From Bin127 sp965221625 (GTDB lineage: Bacteria > Chloroflexota > Dehalococcoidia > Lucifugimonadales > Lucifugimonadaceae): a stretch of DNA of 64,000 nt. The stretch spans positions 2,108,001-2,172,000 of the forward strand of contig OZ244903.1 in the NCBI GenBank assembly GCA_965221625.1, in the 5' to 3' direction. The notes beneath the pieces are model-generated. The model worked only from the letters and a program-made list of their open reading frames with translations, did no database searches and was not told where the DNA came from. Every line of letters begins with the position of its first letter. The stretch's first letter is position 1. The position numbers and the translations under genes were made by a program. This document shows, one piece after another, positions 34,347-42,423 of this stretch.

Positions 34347-35090
34347 ATGGTCAAACCTTTAGCAGAAGTGCCAGATGAGCTGCTGGAACGATATCGCAGT
34401 ATCTCGAATGCGACTGTGTTGGGTCAGTGCTTGAGAAGGGGATATGAAAAGGTCTACATGCTTGGCGTCGAGAGTTTGGCCAAAGGGCGACGCTTGGTCG
34501 GGCGCGCGGTCACGCTGAAATACTTGCCATCGCGTCCAGATTTGGCATCAGTGATCGCGACCGGCGCGCATGGCGAGGGCTTCAACGAAACGCCTCGTTG
34601 GCAAGCATTGGAGACATTGACCCAAGGTGACGTGTTGGTTGCCGACGCGATGGGACTCGGGAAGACCTCAACGGGCGGCGACGTCGTGTTTTCGAGGATT
34701 CTGACCAAGGATGCCGCGGGTCTCGTAACCGATGGCGGGGTCCGCGATGGCCACAAGGTTATTAGGTACGGATATCCGGTGTTTGCGGGCGGAAGCACTC
34801 CGACGGTTGGTGAACCATCGATTCTTCCATACTCGGTAAACGAACCTGTGCAATGCGGCGGCGTCTTGGTCTGGCCCGGGGACGTGATCTTGGGTGATGA
34901 TGACGGCGTTGTTGTGTTGCCATCCGGTCTAGCCGAGGAGATCGTCGACGAATGTGAACACCACGACGAGGTGGAGCAGGCGGTACTGGACTACACGCAA
35001 CGAGAACGCGTCTCACCAAGGTACTTCTATCCGTTCAACGAGGAGACGGAACGAATCTACCTAGAGTGGAAGTCGACGCGCCACCAGTAA
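34347..35090 (+). CDS. RraA family protein (HMG/CHA aldolase-like)
   Basis: A 247-residue RraA-fold protein. The diagnostic blocks are GRAVTLKYLPS, DAMGLGKTSTGGDVV and TDGGVRDGHKVIRYGYPVFAGGSTP, where Arg and Asp of D-G-x-x-R-D bind the substrate carboxylate and Mg2+. PGDVILGDDDGVVVLP is the usual C-terminal strand. Members act as 4-hydroxy-4-methyl-2-oxoglutarate aldolases or oxaloacetate decarboxylases, or as RNase E inhibitors in Proteobacteria; here the enzymatic role is more likely. AGGAGG at 34335-34340 is a strong ribosome site, and TATACT (34302-34307) is a likely -10. It is monocistronic. Confidence 0.88.
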   Translation: MVKPLAEVPDELLERYRSISNATVLGQCLRRGYEKVYMLGVESLAKGRRLVGRAVTLKYLPSRPDLASVIATGAHGEGFNETPRWQALETLTQGDVLVADAMGLGKTSTGGDVVFSRILTKDAAGLVTDGGVRDGHKVIRYGYPVFAGGSTPTVGEPSILPYSVNEPVQCGGVLVWPGDVILGDDDGVVVLPSGLAEEIVDECEHHDEVEQAVLDYTQRERVSPRYFYPFNEETERIYLEWKSTRHQ

Positions 35091-35195
35091 ACGGACTTAC
35101 TAGTCGTCGGGATTAGCAGACGCTTCGCGTTAACGCGGGCGGCACGTAGGGCGAACGCACCGTATCACGTAGTGGCGGCGCGTCAATCCGTGCGC

Positions 35196-35462
35196 TCAGG
35201 GGTTCTTGCGCGGTCGGCCGCGGCCCCTGCCTCCGGCTGCCTTGGCACCGTACCATGAGGAGTATTCGAATGAGTTCCGGAACTGGCGCTCCGCTCCACA
35301 CTTGCGGCAAACTCCCTTGCTCTCTGGACCGTTCGGGCTCTCGATCTTCCAATGGCAGTTGCTGCCTTCAAGTTGGCATTTCGTCGGCTCCTCACCATCG
35401 ACAGCAGCATCGTCCTGCTGTGCGTTGGCACTGGAGCGTCCGGAGGTTTTTTTGGTGGTCAT
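35196..35462 (-). CDS. Small zinc-ribbon-like protein with AT-hook-like tail
   Basis: An 88-residue protein. The central segment CQLEGSNCHWKIESPNGPES continues into GVCRKCGAERQFRNSFEY, giving two Cys pairs (C-x6-C and C-x2-C) that could hold zinc. The C-terminus GRGRGRPRKNP resembles an AT-hook. Similar short proteins with P-N-G-P-x-S-x-G-V-C-x-x-C-G occur in Chloroflexota as far as I recall; function unknown. It follows rplL on the same strand with a 199-bp gap, occupying the place where rpoB is often found. DNA or RNA binding is an inference from the tail and Cys pattern. Confidence 0.7.
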   Translation of the reverse strand: MTTKKTSGRSSANAQQDDAAVDGEEPTKCQLEGSNCHWKIESPNGPESKGVCRKCGAERQFRNSFEYSSWYGAKAAGGRGRGRPRKNP

Positions 35463-35661
35463 GATTCACCAACTTCGGTCAATGGCGGGCGTCGCAACGG
35501 AAAGTACCGGTGATTTGCGATGCCCAACACGTACCCCGCGACTTGCTACACGGGAGTACGGCGTGTCCGTAATGCGTCAATCTGATCCAGGGTAGTCAAG
35601 TCCGTCGACGCAGTTGCCGACGACAAGATTGCCTGAATCGAAAGACGGTTTTGCGTTTGCG

Positions 35662-36042
35662 TTAAGCCAACTCGACGGCAGCACCGGCAGCTTCCAACTG
35701 CTCTTTGGCGTCGTCAGCAGACTCTTTGCTCACTTGCTCAAGGACCACGACCGGTGCGGACTCTACGAGATCTTTCGCTTCCTTGAGTCCCAGCGGAGTG
35801 ATTGCGCGCACGGCCTTGATGACGTTGATCTTCTTGGCTCCGACTTCGGTCAGCTTGACGTCGAACTCGGTCTGCTCCTCAGCTTCAACGGCTTCGGCAC
35901 CGTTAGCCATCGGTGCGGCCGCTACCGCCATCGGTGCCGCACTGACGCCGAACTCTTCCTCAATCGCTTTCACGATGTCGGCGAGATCGAGAACGGACAT
36001 GCCTTTAATCTCATCGATGAATTGCTCTTTCGTTAATGCCAT
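35662..36042 (-). CDS. rplL: 50S ribosomal protein L7/L12
   Basis: A 126-residue stalk protein. The N-terminal dimerisation helix (MALTKEQFIDEIKGMSVLDLADIVKAIEE in part), the Ala/Gly-rich hinge, and the globular C-terminal domain with VKLTEVGAKKINVIKAVR and LGLKEAKDLVESAP are all standard. It recruits translation factors as dimers on L10. It follows rplJ by 80 bp in the conserved ribosomal cluster. Confidence 0.98.
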   Translation of the reverse strand: MALTKEQFIDEIKGMSVLDLADIVKAIEEEFGVSAAPMAVAAAPMANGAEAVEAEEQTEFDVKLTEVGAKKINVIKAVRAITPLGLKEAKDLVESAPVVVLEQVSKESADDAKEQLEAAGAAVELA

Positions 36043-36122
36043 TTCTGCTCTCCTTTTGTGTTTGGTTACCTAATGAAGATCGTCGAGTTCGCGATCAATT
36101 TCCGCGACCTGCACGCGTTGCA

Positions 36123-36656
36123 CTAAGCTTGCTCGGCGGCACCTCGTTGTTGTGCGATCTGTTCGAGCATGCTAGCCAAGTTCTGCACCGGCGCGTTCAA
36201 CACCCGGGCGAGCGATACGAGTGGCGAGTTGAGCGTCGACGCCAATATGCCGATGAGTTGCTCGCGGGATGGCAGCTCCGAGATCTGCGCTACTCTATCT
36301 GCACCAATCGTCTCGTTCTCCATGATGCCACCCAAGATCTCAACATTAACCGACATGTCCTTGATTGACGTTGTCAGTGCCTTCACAGCACCGGCGATGT
36401 CGTCCTCGGCGACGATGTAGGCAGTTGGGCCATCAATGATCGTGTCGATATCATCGATTCCGAGTTGCCCAGCGGCGAGTTTGACCAGATTGTTCTTGGC
36501 GACATAGATCGTCCCGCCACCATTGGTGACCTCACGTCGGAGGTCGTTCATTTGGGAAGCCTTCACGTTTGCGTAGCGCGCAGTAACGATGAGCGGTTTA
36601 TCGCGGAAGAGCTCCAGCAACTCGTTCAGTATCTCTTCATTTCGCTTTGATGGCAT
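36123..36656 (-). CDS. rplJ: 50S ribosomal protein L10
   Basis: A 177-residue stalk base protein. The N-terminal domain (RNEEILNELLELFRDKPLIV, then NDLRREVTNGGGTIYVAKNNL) and the C-terminal helix that carries L7/L12 dimers are recognisable. The frame extends upstream to 36716 through the attenuator hairpin, but ATG 36656 with AGAGGA eight bases before it and the family N-terminus MPSKRNEE is the proper start. It is autoregulated through the leader just upstream. Confidence 0.97.
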   Translation of the reverse strand: MPSKRNEEILNELLELFRDKPLIVTARYANVKASQMNDLRREVTNGGGTIYVAKNNLVKLAAGQLGIDDIDTIIDGPTAYIVAEDDIAGAVKALTTSIKDMSVNVEILGGIMENETIGADRVAQISELPSREQLIGILASTLNSPLVSLARVLNAPVQNLASMLEQIAQQRGAAEQA

Positions 36657-36673
36657 ATCGTTCCTCTTCGTCC

Positions 36674-36721
36674 AAAAAAATAAACCTCGTGTCATCGCGT
36701 CACCGCGACAATTCACGAGGT
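36674..36721 (-). terminator. Attenuator/terminator in the rplJL leader
   Basis: Read on the minus strand, ACCTCGTG pairs with CACGAGGT (36714-36721 with 36684-36691), enclosing an inner TCGCG/CGCGA stem, and is followed by TTTATTTTTTT. This is a strong intrinsic terminator ending 18 bp before the rplJ start. It implies transcription attenuation of rplJ-rplL. Confidence 0.85.
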
Positions 36722-36724
36722 CAT

Positions 36725-36880
36725 TCCCTGCTTCTCACCATTACGACATCCTCCGGATGCCGTCGGTCGGATAGTTCAGGCCTCGGCAGGCGACTGTATT
36801 GTCTTTAGTCTCCTCGTAGGAGCACCCACGGTCTGCGGCTAGTGCGTGATTTCGATGAGGGATTTTCCTTAAGCTCGCTC
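36725..36880 (-). promoter_or_regulatory. Ribosomal protein L10 leader
   Basis: The minus strand between rplA and rplJ carries CCGCAGACCGTGGGTGC, ACTAAAGACAATAC and GCCTGCCGAGGCC in order, matching the conserved elements of the L10 leader RNA (Rfam RF00557 class). Binding of the L10-L12 complex is expected to favour the adjacent terminator. Boundaries are approximate. Confidence 0.8.
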
Positions 36881-36914
36881 CGGTATCCGAACTTTCTTGC
36901 GACCAAAATCGATT

Positions 36915-37634
36915 CTATTCGGCAACGGTTAGGTTGTCCAAACTCGGAAGACTCACGCGGTACCCGGGACCCATCGTGGAGCACAATGTTGCCGCTTTGA
37001 TGAACTGACCTTTGATGCCCTCGGGTTTCGATCGAGTAATCGTGTCGTATACGGCGGCGAGGTTGTTGAGAAGTTGATCTTCCGAGAAAGAACTGCGGCC
37101 GATACGAGCATGCAAATTGGCGTGCCGGTCCATTCGGATTTCCTGACGCCCTTGCCGCGCACTGTTAATCGCCGATTCCAGATTGTTAGGTTGTACGACG
37201 GTGTTGTTCCGCGGGTTCGGCATCAATCCTCTAGGACCCAGCTGCCGACCAAGTCGACCAACCTTCGGCATCTGATCGGGAGTGGCCAGCGATACTTCCC
37301 AATCCGTCCAACCTCCCTGGATCCGTGAGATGGTGTCATCGTCGGCGATGAAGTCGGCACCGGCTTCAGTTGCAATTCGGGCAGCTTCACCTTCGGCGAA
37401 GACGAGAATGCGGACTATGTCGCCGAGTGAGTGCGGCAGCGAGACAACTTCCCTGAGTTGCTGGTCCGCGTGCCGGGCGTCTGCGTGGGTCGAAAGATGG
37501 ATCTCGATGCTCTCGTCGAACTTCGCGGTCGCCGACTCCTTCGCCTTGCGGACCGCTTCGTCCGCATCGATTGGATCAATCGGGACAGTGGTCCGTATAT
37601 TGTCGTAACGCTTACTGTGCTTTCTTCGTGGCAT
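36915..37634 (-). CDS. rplA: 50S ribosomal protein L1
   Basis: A 239-residue L1. Blocks KFDESIEIHLSTHADARHADQQLR, GRLGRQLGPRGLMPNPR and the C-terminal KGQFIKAATLCSTMGPG are typical of domain I and II boundaries. It forms the L1 stalk that moves E-site tRNA and is often an autoregulator of its operon. It lies 55 bp after rplK. Confidence 0.98.
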   Translation of the reverse strand: MPRRKHSKRYDNIRTTVPIDPIDADEAVRKAKESATAKFDESIEIHLSTHADARHADQQLREVVSLPHSLGDIVRILVFAEGEAARIATEAGADFIADDDTISRIQGGWTDWEVSLATPDQMPKVGRLGRQLGPRGLMPNPRNNTVVQPNNLESAINSARQGRQEIRMDRHANLHARIGRSSFSEDQLLNNLAAVYDTITRSKPEGIKGQFIKAATLCSTMGPGYRVSLPSLDNLTVAE

Positions 37635-37689
37635 ATCGGACGCTCTGTCAGAATTTTATGGCGGATGGGCCTTAGAGACGGGCGCGAAA

Positions 37690-38115
37690 TCAGTCTCTGA
37701 CTGCGATCCCCATGCTCCGGGCGGTGCCTTCAATCACGCGCATCGCGGCTTCGATGTCGTTGGCGTTCAGCTCAGCAATCTTCGATTCAGCGATCTCGCG
37801 CAACTGATCACGGTTGACGTTGCCAACTACTTCGGTGCCAGGTGTGTTAGCCCCGGATTCGACACCAGCGGCTTGCTTTATCAACGAAGCCGCGGGTGGC
37901 GACTTGACGACAAAGCCAAAAGAGTTGTCGGCGAAAACGTCGATAGCGCATCGCAACGTCACGCCGCGTTGCGACGACGTTCTCTCGTTCCACTCCTTGA
38001 TGAACATCGGGATGTTGATGCCGTGTTGTCCCAAGACTGGGCCGACCGGTGGTGCCGGCGACGCTTCTGCCCCCGGCAGTTGAAGATTGATTTTCGCAAC
38101 TACTTTTCTTGCCAA
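37690..38115 (-). CDS. rplK: 50S ribosomal protein L11
   Basis: A 141-residue L11. KINLQLPGAEASPAPPVGPVLGQHGINI and the C-terminal rRNA-binding part (AEIKIAELNAND-like, MRVIEGTARSMGI) match the family end to end. It forms the GTPase-associated centre with 23S helices 43/44 and L10. It follows nusG by 51 bp. Confidence 0.98.
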   Translation of the reverse strand: MARKVVAKINLQLPGAEASPAPPVGPVLGQHGINIPMFIKEWNERTSSQRGVTLRCAIDVFADNSFGFVVKSPPAASLIKQAAGVESGANTPGTEVVGNVNRDQLREIAESKIAELNANDIEAAMRVIEGTARSMGIAVRD

Positions 38116-38166
38116 CGAATTGAACCTTGTCTGACGCTGTCGCCAACTGTAGACAGCCGTATATTG

Positions 38167-38745
38167 CTACGCTTTCTCGACTGATTGGAATGGCAACTCG
38201 ACAGGTGTGTCTTGGCCGAAGAACGACACCGTGACTCTGAGAGTGCCGCGGTGGCCGAGTACTTCGTCTACTGTGCCGCTGAATTCGGTGAATGGGCCGT
38301 CCTTAATGGTAACGACGTCTCCGCGCTCGTAACCGAAGTTGACCTGAAGGTTTTCCTCTTCTCCGCCGTGAATCATCCATCGCGCTTCATCGTCGGTTAA
38401 CGGGGTCGGACGTGCGCGTCCCTCGACCTCGTCCTCAACCGAGATGAAGTTGGTGACGCCCGGGGTATTTCGGACGACGTACCAACTGTTGTCGTTCATA
38501 ACCATGTGTACCAGCAGATAACCGGGGTACATCGTCTTGTCGACCTGTTTCGTCTCGCCATCAGCCATCTGGACGATGGTCTGCTTGGGTACCACGGCGT
38601 CGAATATCTGATCTTCGACATCCATCGTGATGATGCGTTGCTGCAGGTTCTTGCAGGTGCGATCTTCGCGCCCGGAGTACGTGTGGACGACGTACCACTT
38701 GGCGGTATTCGGGATCGTTTTGGTTGACACTGTAGACGTAGTCAT
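38167..38745 (-). CDS. nusG: Transcription termination/antitermination protein NusG
   Basis: A 192-residue protein. The NGN domain begins WYVVHTYSGREDRTCKNL and has PGYLLVHMVMND; the KOW domain has ERGDVVTIKDGPFTEFSGTV. It couples RNA polymerase to Rho or to the ribosome. The frame is open upstream to 38817, overlapping secE, but ATG 38745 with GAGG eight bases before it gives the standard length. It follows secE in the canonical order. Confidence 0.96.
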   Translation of the reverse strand: MTTSTVSTKTIPNTAKWYVVHTYSGREDRTCKNLQQRIITMDVEDQIFDAVVPKQTIVQMADGETKQVDKTMYPGYLLVHMVMNDNSWYVVRNTPGVTNFISVEDEVEGRARPTPLTDDEARWMIHGGEEENLQVNFGYERGDVVTIKDGPFTEFSGTVDEVLGHRGTLRVTVSFFGQDTPVELPFQSVEKA

Positions 38746-38761
38746 TGTGTGGTACCTCGAT

Positions 38762-38995
38762 TTAGGTGCCGGCAATGATGGCGAAAACCCGTGAGAAAAG
38801 CCAGTCGAATCCGCCAAGAAAAACGCCCATCACTGCGGCGAGAGCGATGACCAGCATCGTCAGTCTCGACGCCTCTTGACGAGACGGCCAGGTGACTTTC
38901 CGCAGCTCGGAGAATACGTCGCCGAAAAACCCGAACAGTGAAAAACGCCGGGACGGTGCCAATCTAATGTCAGGTCTTGTGCGGTTTTGTGCCAT
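38762..38995 (-). CDS. secE: Preprotein translocase subunit SecE
   Basis: A 77-residue protein with a charged N-terminus, the amphipathic FSELRKVTWPSRQEASRLT (the conserved E-L-x-K-V-x-W-P motif) and a single C-terminal helix (LTMLVIALAAVMGVFLGGFDWLF). It stabilises SecY in the plasma membrane. It lies 25 bp after rpmG. Confidence 0.96.
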   Translation of the reverse strand: MAQNRTRPDIRLAPSRRFSLFGFFGDVFSELRKVTWPSRQEASRLTMLVIALAAVMGVFLGGFDWLFSRVFAIIAGT

Positions 38996-39020
38996 CTCTC
39001 AACAATCGGCAAGTTCGCTG

Positions 39021-39188
39021 TTAACGGCGCGTCTCGCGGAATTGCTTGCGTTCTCGACAGGTTGGGCAGTATTTCTTGAGGGTGATGCGATCCGAAGTGT
39101 TGCGCCGGTTCTTCTCGGAGTGATACGTGTATACACCGCACTCGCATGTCAACTGCACCAGCGTTCGCACTGCATTTTTCCTCGCCAT
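39021..39188 (-). CDS. rpmG: 50S ribosomal protein L33
   Basis: A 55-residue frame read on the minus strand from ATG 39186-39188 to TAA 39021-39023: MARKNAVRTLVQLTCECG, then VYTYHSEKNRRNTSDRITLKK and YCPTCRERKQFRETRR. The pair C-E-C and C-P-T-C gives the zinc-binding C+ form of L33. The position between tuf and secE is the usual one. It is too short for a standard ORF cutoff of 60 codons. Confidence 0.97.
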   Translation of the reverse strand: MARKNAVRTLVQLTCECGVYTYHSEKNRRNTSDRITLKKYCPTCRERKQFRETRR

Positions 39189-39298
39189 CACGAGTCCTCA
39201 GTTAGGCTATCGGTTTCTTGTCGTTTTAGACGTCGTCCGAGTTGTGTCGCAACCTGCGGTTGAGTTTTGCCGAACGACGCCTTTCGAGTTCGATTCGA

Positions 39299-40501
39299 TT
39301 ACTCGCCGACGTTGATGAACACTCCCGAACCAACGGTCCTGCCGCCTTCGCGGATGGCGAAGCGGAGGTTTTCCTCGAGTGCCACCGGATAGATGAGTGA
39401 GATCTCCATCTCGGTGTTGTCGCCCGGCATGCACATCTCGATATCCGCAGGCAGCGTAATCTCGCCAGTAACGTCGGTAGTTCGGATGTAAAACTGCGGC
39501 TTGTACCCGCTGAAGAATGGAGTGCGACGTCCGCCTTCTTCTGCGGTCAACACGTATACCTGAGCTCGCCCTTTGGTAAACGGAGTGATCGTCCCCGGTT
39601 TGGCAAGCACCGCACCGCGAGATACCTCTTCTCGATCGACGCCTCGAAGTAGGCAACCCACGGCGTCGCCGGTGATGCCTTCATTCAAAGTCTTCTGGAA
39701 CATCTCGACACCGGTGACGACGGTTGACTGCGTCTTTCCGAAGCCAACGATCTCAACGGTTTCACCGGTTTCAATCTTGCCGCGCTCAATACGTCCAGTT
39801 ACCACGGTGCCGCGTCCCTTGATGCCGAAAACGTCCTCAATCGGCATGATGAAGTCTTGGTCGACAGGCCTTTCAGGGATCGGGATGTAGTCGTCCACCG
39901 CGTCCATTAGTGCGTAGATCTGTTGCACCCACTTGTTATCGGGGTCGTCGGCATGCTCAAGGGCATCAAGCGCGCTTACAGGGATGACCGGAATGTCATC
40001 ACCGGGGAAATCATAGGTCGATAGCAACTCGCGGACTTCCAGCTCGACGAGCTCGAGGAGTTCTTCGTCCTCCATTAAGTCCGCCTTGTTGAGCGCGACG
40101 ACCAATCTCGGAACGTTCACCTGCCGCGCAAGGAGGATGTGCTCACGAGTTTGCGGCATGGGTCCGTCAGCGGCGGAAACGACGAGGATTGCACCATCCA
40201 TTTGCGCCGCACCGGTAATCATGTTCTTGATGTAGTCAGCGTGACCGGGGCAGTCGACGTGTGCGTAGTGGCGATTGGCCGTCTCGTATTCGGTGTGCGT
40301 GGTCGCGATAGTTACGCCACGCTCGCGCTCTTCCGGCGCGTTGTCGATGTCCTCGAATGCTTTCGCGGTAACATCTAATTCCGGGTTGTTGGCGAGAACC
40401 TGGGTGATCGCGGCGGTCAGCGTGGTCTTGCCGTGGTCCACGTGTCCGATGGTGCCGACATTTACGTGCGGCTTAGTCCTGTCAAAGACTTGCTTAGCCA
40501 T
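39299..40501 (-). CDS. tuf: Elongation factor Tu
   Basis: A 400-residue GTPase. GHVDHGKTTL (P-loop, residues 19-28), DCPGHADYIKNM (G3), NKADLMED (G4) and SALDALEH (G5) are intact. Domains II and III follow (VFGIKGRGTVVTGRIERG, PADIEMCMPGDNTEMEI). It brings aminoacyl-tRNA to the ribosome. It follows three tRNA genes on the same strand, as in the classical tRNA-tufB operon. Confidence 0.99.
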   Translation of the reverse strand: MAKQVFDRTKPHVNVGTIGHVDHGKTTLTAAITQVLANNPELDVTAKAFEDIDNAPEERERGVTIATTHTEYETANRHYAHVDCPGHADYIKNMITGAAQMDGAILVVSAADGPMPQTREHILLARQVNVPRLVVALNKADLMEDEELLELVELEVRELLSTYDFPGDDIPVIPVSALDALEHADDPDNKWVQQIYALMDAVDDYIPIPERPVDQDFIMPIEDVFGIKGRGTVVTGRIERGKIETGETVEIVGFGKTQSTVVTGVEMFQKTLNEGITGDAVGCLLRGVDREEVSRGAVLAKPGTITPFTKGRAQVYVLTAEEGGRRTPFFSGYKPQFYIRTTDVTGEITLPADIEMCMPGDNTEMEISLIYPVALEENLRFAIREGGRTVGSGVFINVGE

Positions 40502-40600
40502 AGTGTTGCTTGCCTACCCTTTCCTACAGGGGTTAATCTTCCCGAAATTATTCGGCGTCTTGTTTTGGCTTCAGGATCGGAGCGAGTTTGCCGCATTGTG

Positions 40601-40675
<75 letters not shown>

Positions 40676-40712
40676 TCGAAGCAGCCGGTGCGTATCCTCT
40701 CCTTTTCCTGCA

Positions 40713-40797
40713 TGGTGCAGGGAGTAGGATTCGAACCTACGAAGCACAAGGCGGCAGATTTACAGTCTGCTGGGTTTGACCGCTCCCCAATCCCTGC
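40713..40797 (-). tRNA. tRNA-Tyr (GTA)
   Basis: Read on the minus strand: acceptor GCAGGGA/TCCCTGC, anticodon stem GCAGA/TCTGC with loop CTGTAAA (anticodon GTA, complement of 40761-40763), a long variable arm as expected for bacterial tRNA-Tyr, and T arm GGTTCGAATCC. Discriminator A and encoded CCA. Confidence 0.97.
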
Positions 40798-40900
40798 ACA
40801 ACCCCTCATATTATCACATCGCGCATTTGATTTAACTACGCGTTACGAGTTTCGTAACGTGCGTTGCGCACCAACCAGACCGATTTCGTTCTGTCGGTAT

Positions 40901-40976
40901 TGGAGCCCCAGGGGGGATTCGAACCCACCAACCTGCCAATTACAAATCGGCTGCGCTACCGTTGCGCCACTGGGGC
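40901..40976 (-). tRNA. tRNA-Thr (TGT)
   Basis: Read on the minus strand: acceptor GCCCCAG/CTGGGGC, D arm TGGCGCAACGGTAGCGC, anticodon loop TTTGTAA (anticodon TGT, complement of 40942-40944), T arm GGGTTCGAATCCC. Discriminator T and encoded CCA. First gene of the tRNA-tuf run. Confidence 0.97.
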
Positions 40977-41095
40977 GAGATTGAAACACGTCAGGCTCCC
41001 CTAGTTTCCGATGGTAATACCCGAACTCATTCGCAACCAACAGCGGTCAAGCGATGCCGTTAGCACTACGTCGGGCGGCAAGAACGGTGGGATGC

Positions 41096-42331
41096 CTACC
41101 AATCCAACGAGTCTTCGGACAGCAAGGTGCCCGCCGACGCTATCGCTTCATCCATCACTGATTTGAGCGAAACATCGAGTCGCGTCGCGATTTCCACGCA
41201 TTCGTCGTACTCCGGTGCGAATCCGACAACTTCACCTGAGACTCGTTTCATCTTGACTGCGACATCGCCGTATCCGGTGCTAACTTTGACTATCTTCCGC
41301 CCTGCAGTCAATCTGTCGATTCCTCGGACCCTGACGCCGAGCGTGGAAGTGCTGGCGAAGTAAGCTGCTGTTACCGACTTCAGATCAACTTCCCTCGCCA
41401 GTGCTGAGATTTGAGTCCCGGGACGCGATTTCTTCATCTGCACCGCGGTAAACCATACATCCAATGCGCCGGCGTCAAACAGCTGCTCCATCGCGTACCC
41501 CAACGCCTCGCCGGTCATATCGTCGACATTGGTTTCTACTAGAACGATATCTCTTTGGCGGTCGACCCCAACGGTCTTAGCCGTTCTCGCAAAAAGGTCG
41601 CTCTCAGCCTCACTTCCTAACCAAAGTCCGACTACATTAGGCGGCGAGTCCGAATTGCGCGTGCCTGCACCGTAGCCTATGCCCTCGACCGACATTGTGG
41701 TCTGTCGGAATTCCGCTAGGACGGCGAGTATTGCGGCACCGGTCGGTGTAACTGACTCCCCAGCCGGGGGATTCGAACCACCGATTCGCACGGGGATATT
41801 GGAAGATCGGATGACCTCCATCGTCGCTGGTGCCAAAGACGCGTGGCGTCCATGGCTGCTCTCCGAGATGCCAACCGATGCGGGAATGGGCGACGCCTGC
41901 AAAACGTCCACGCCAAGAATCCTCAAACCTATGACTGCCCCCGCAATGTCAACCAACGTGTCGAGGGAGCCCAGTTCGTGTAGGTGTGTCGTGCCAGCTT
42001 CAGCCCCATGCGCTTTACCCTCTGCAGTGCTCAGACAATTGAAGATCGACGCAATCTTCCCGAGATCTGAAGTAGGCAGTTCCGAAGATTTGATTGCCGC
42101 GCTGAAATCTTCCCATCCCATCGGGCGGTGTTCGGCAAGTCGGATGCTGACGTGCGTTGCGCAAATCGATCCGCGCGTTGCGGTCTGAGTTTCAATCGAG
42201 AACCCCTGAGGGACGATCTTGGCGAGTTCGTCAGAAAGAAGCTCGCGGTCGAGACCGGCGTCGATCATGGCGGCAAGAAACATATCGCCGCTGAAACCGC
42301 CGATCAGATCCAGATATGCAATATTGCCCAT
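41096..42331 (-). CDS. larC: LarC, nickel-pincer cofactor biosynthesis protein
   Basis: A 411-residue LarC (DUF111, PF01969). AYLDLIGGFSGDMFLAAMIDAGL at the N-terminus, THLHELGSLDTLVDIAGA, SPIPASVG and the C-terminal LVETNVDDMTGEALGYAMEQL are family marks. It inserts nickel into the bis-thiocarboxylated pyridinium nucleotide to make the lactate racemase cofactor, in a CTP-dependent reaction. The frame extends seven codons upstream (to 42352), but ATG 42331 gives the normal N-terminus. In some species larC is split by a programmed frameshift; here it is a single frame. It follows larE (92 bp); LarA and LarB are not in the window. Confidence 0.92.
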   Translation of the reverse strand: MGNIAYLDLIGGFSGDMFLAAMIDAGLDRELLSDELAKIVPQGFSIETQTATRGSICATHVSIRLAEHRPMGWEDFSAAIKSSELPTSDLGKIASIFNCLSTAEGKAHGAEAGTTHLHELGSLDTLVDIAGAVIGLRILGVDVLQASPIPASVGISESSHGRHASLAPATMEVIRSSNIPVRIGGSNPPAGESVTPTGAAILAVLAEFRQTTMSVEGIGYGAGTRNSDSPPNVVGLWLGSEAESDLFARTAKTVGVDRQRDIVLVETNVDDMTGEALGYAMEQLFDAGALDVWFTAVQMKKSRPGTQISALAREVDLKSVTAAYFASTSTLGVRVRGIDRLTAGRKIVKVSTGYGDVAVKMKRVSGEVVGFAPEYDECVEIATRLDVSLKSVMDEAIASAGTLLSEDSLDW

Positions 42332-42423
42332 CGAAATGCCGCCAACGAACATTCGCTACAAAATGTTTCGAAGATTCTAGACGTAGATCGACGACGTCCG
42401 AAACGAACAAGGACGAAGGGGGT

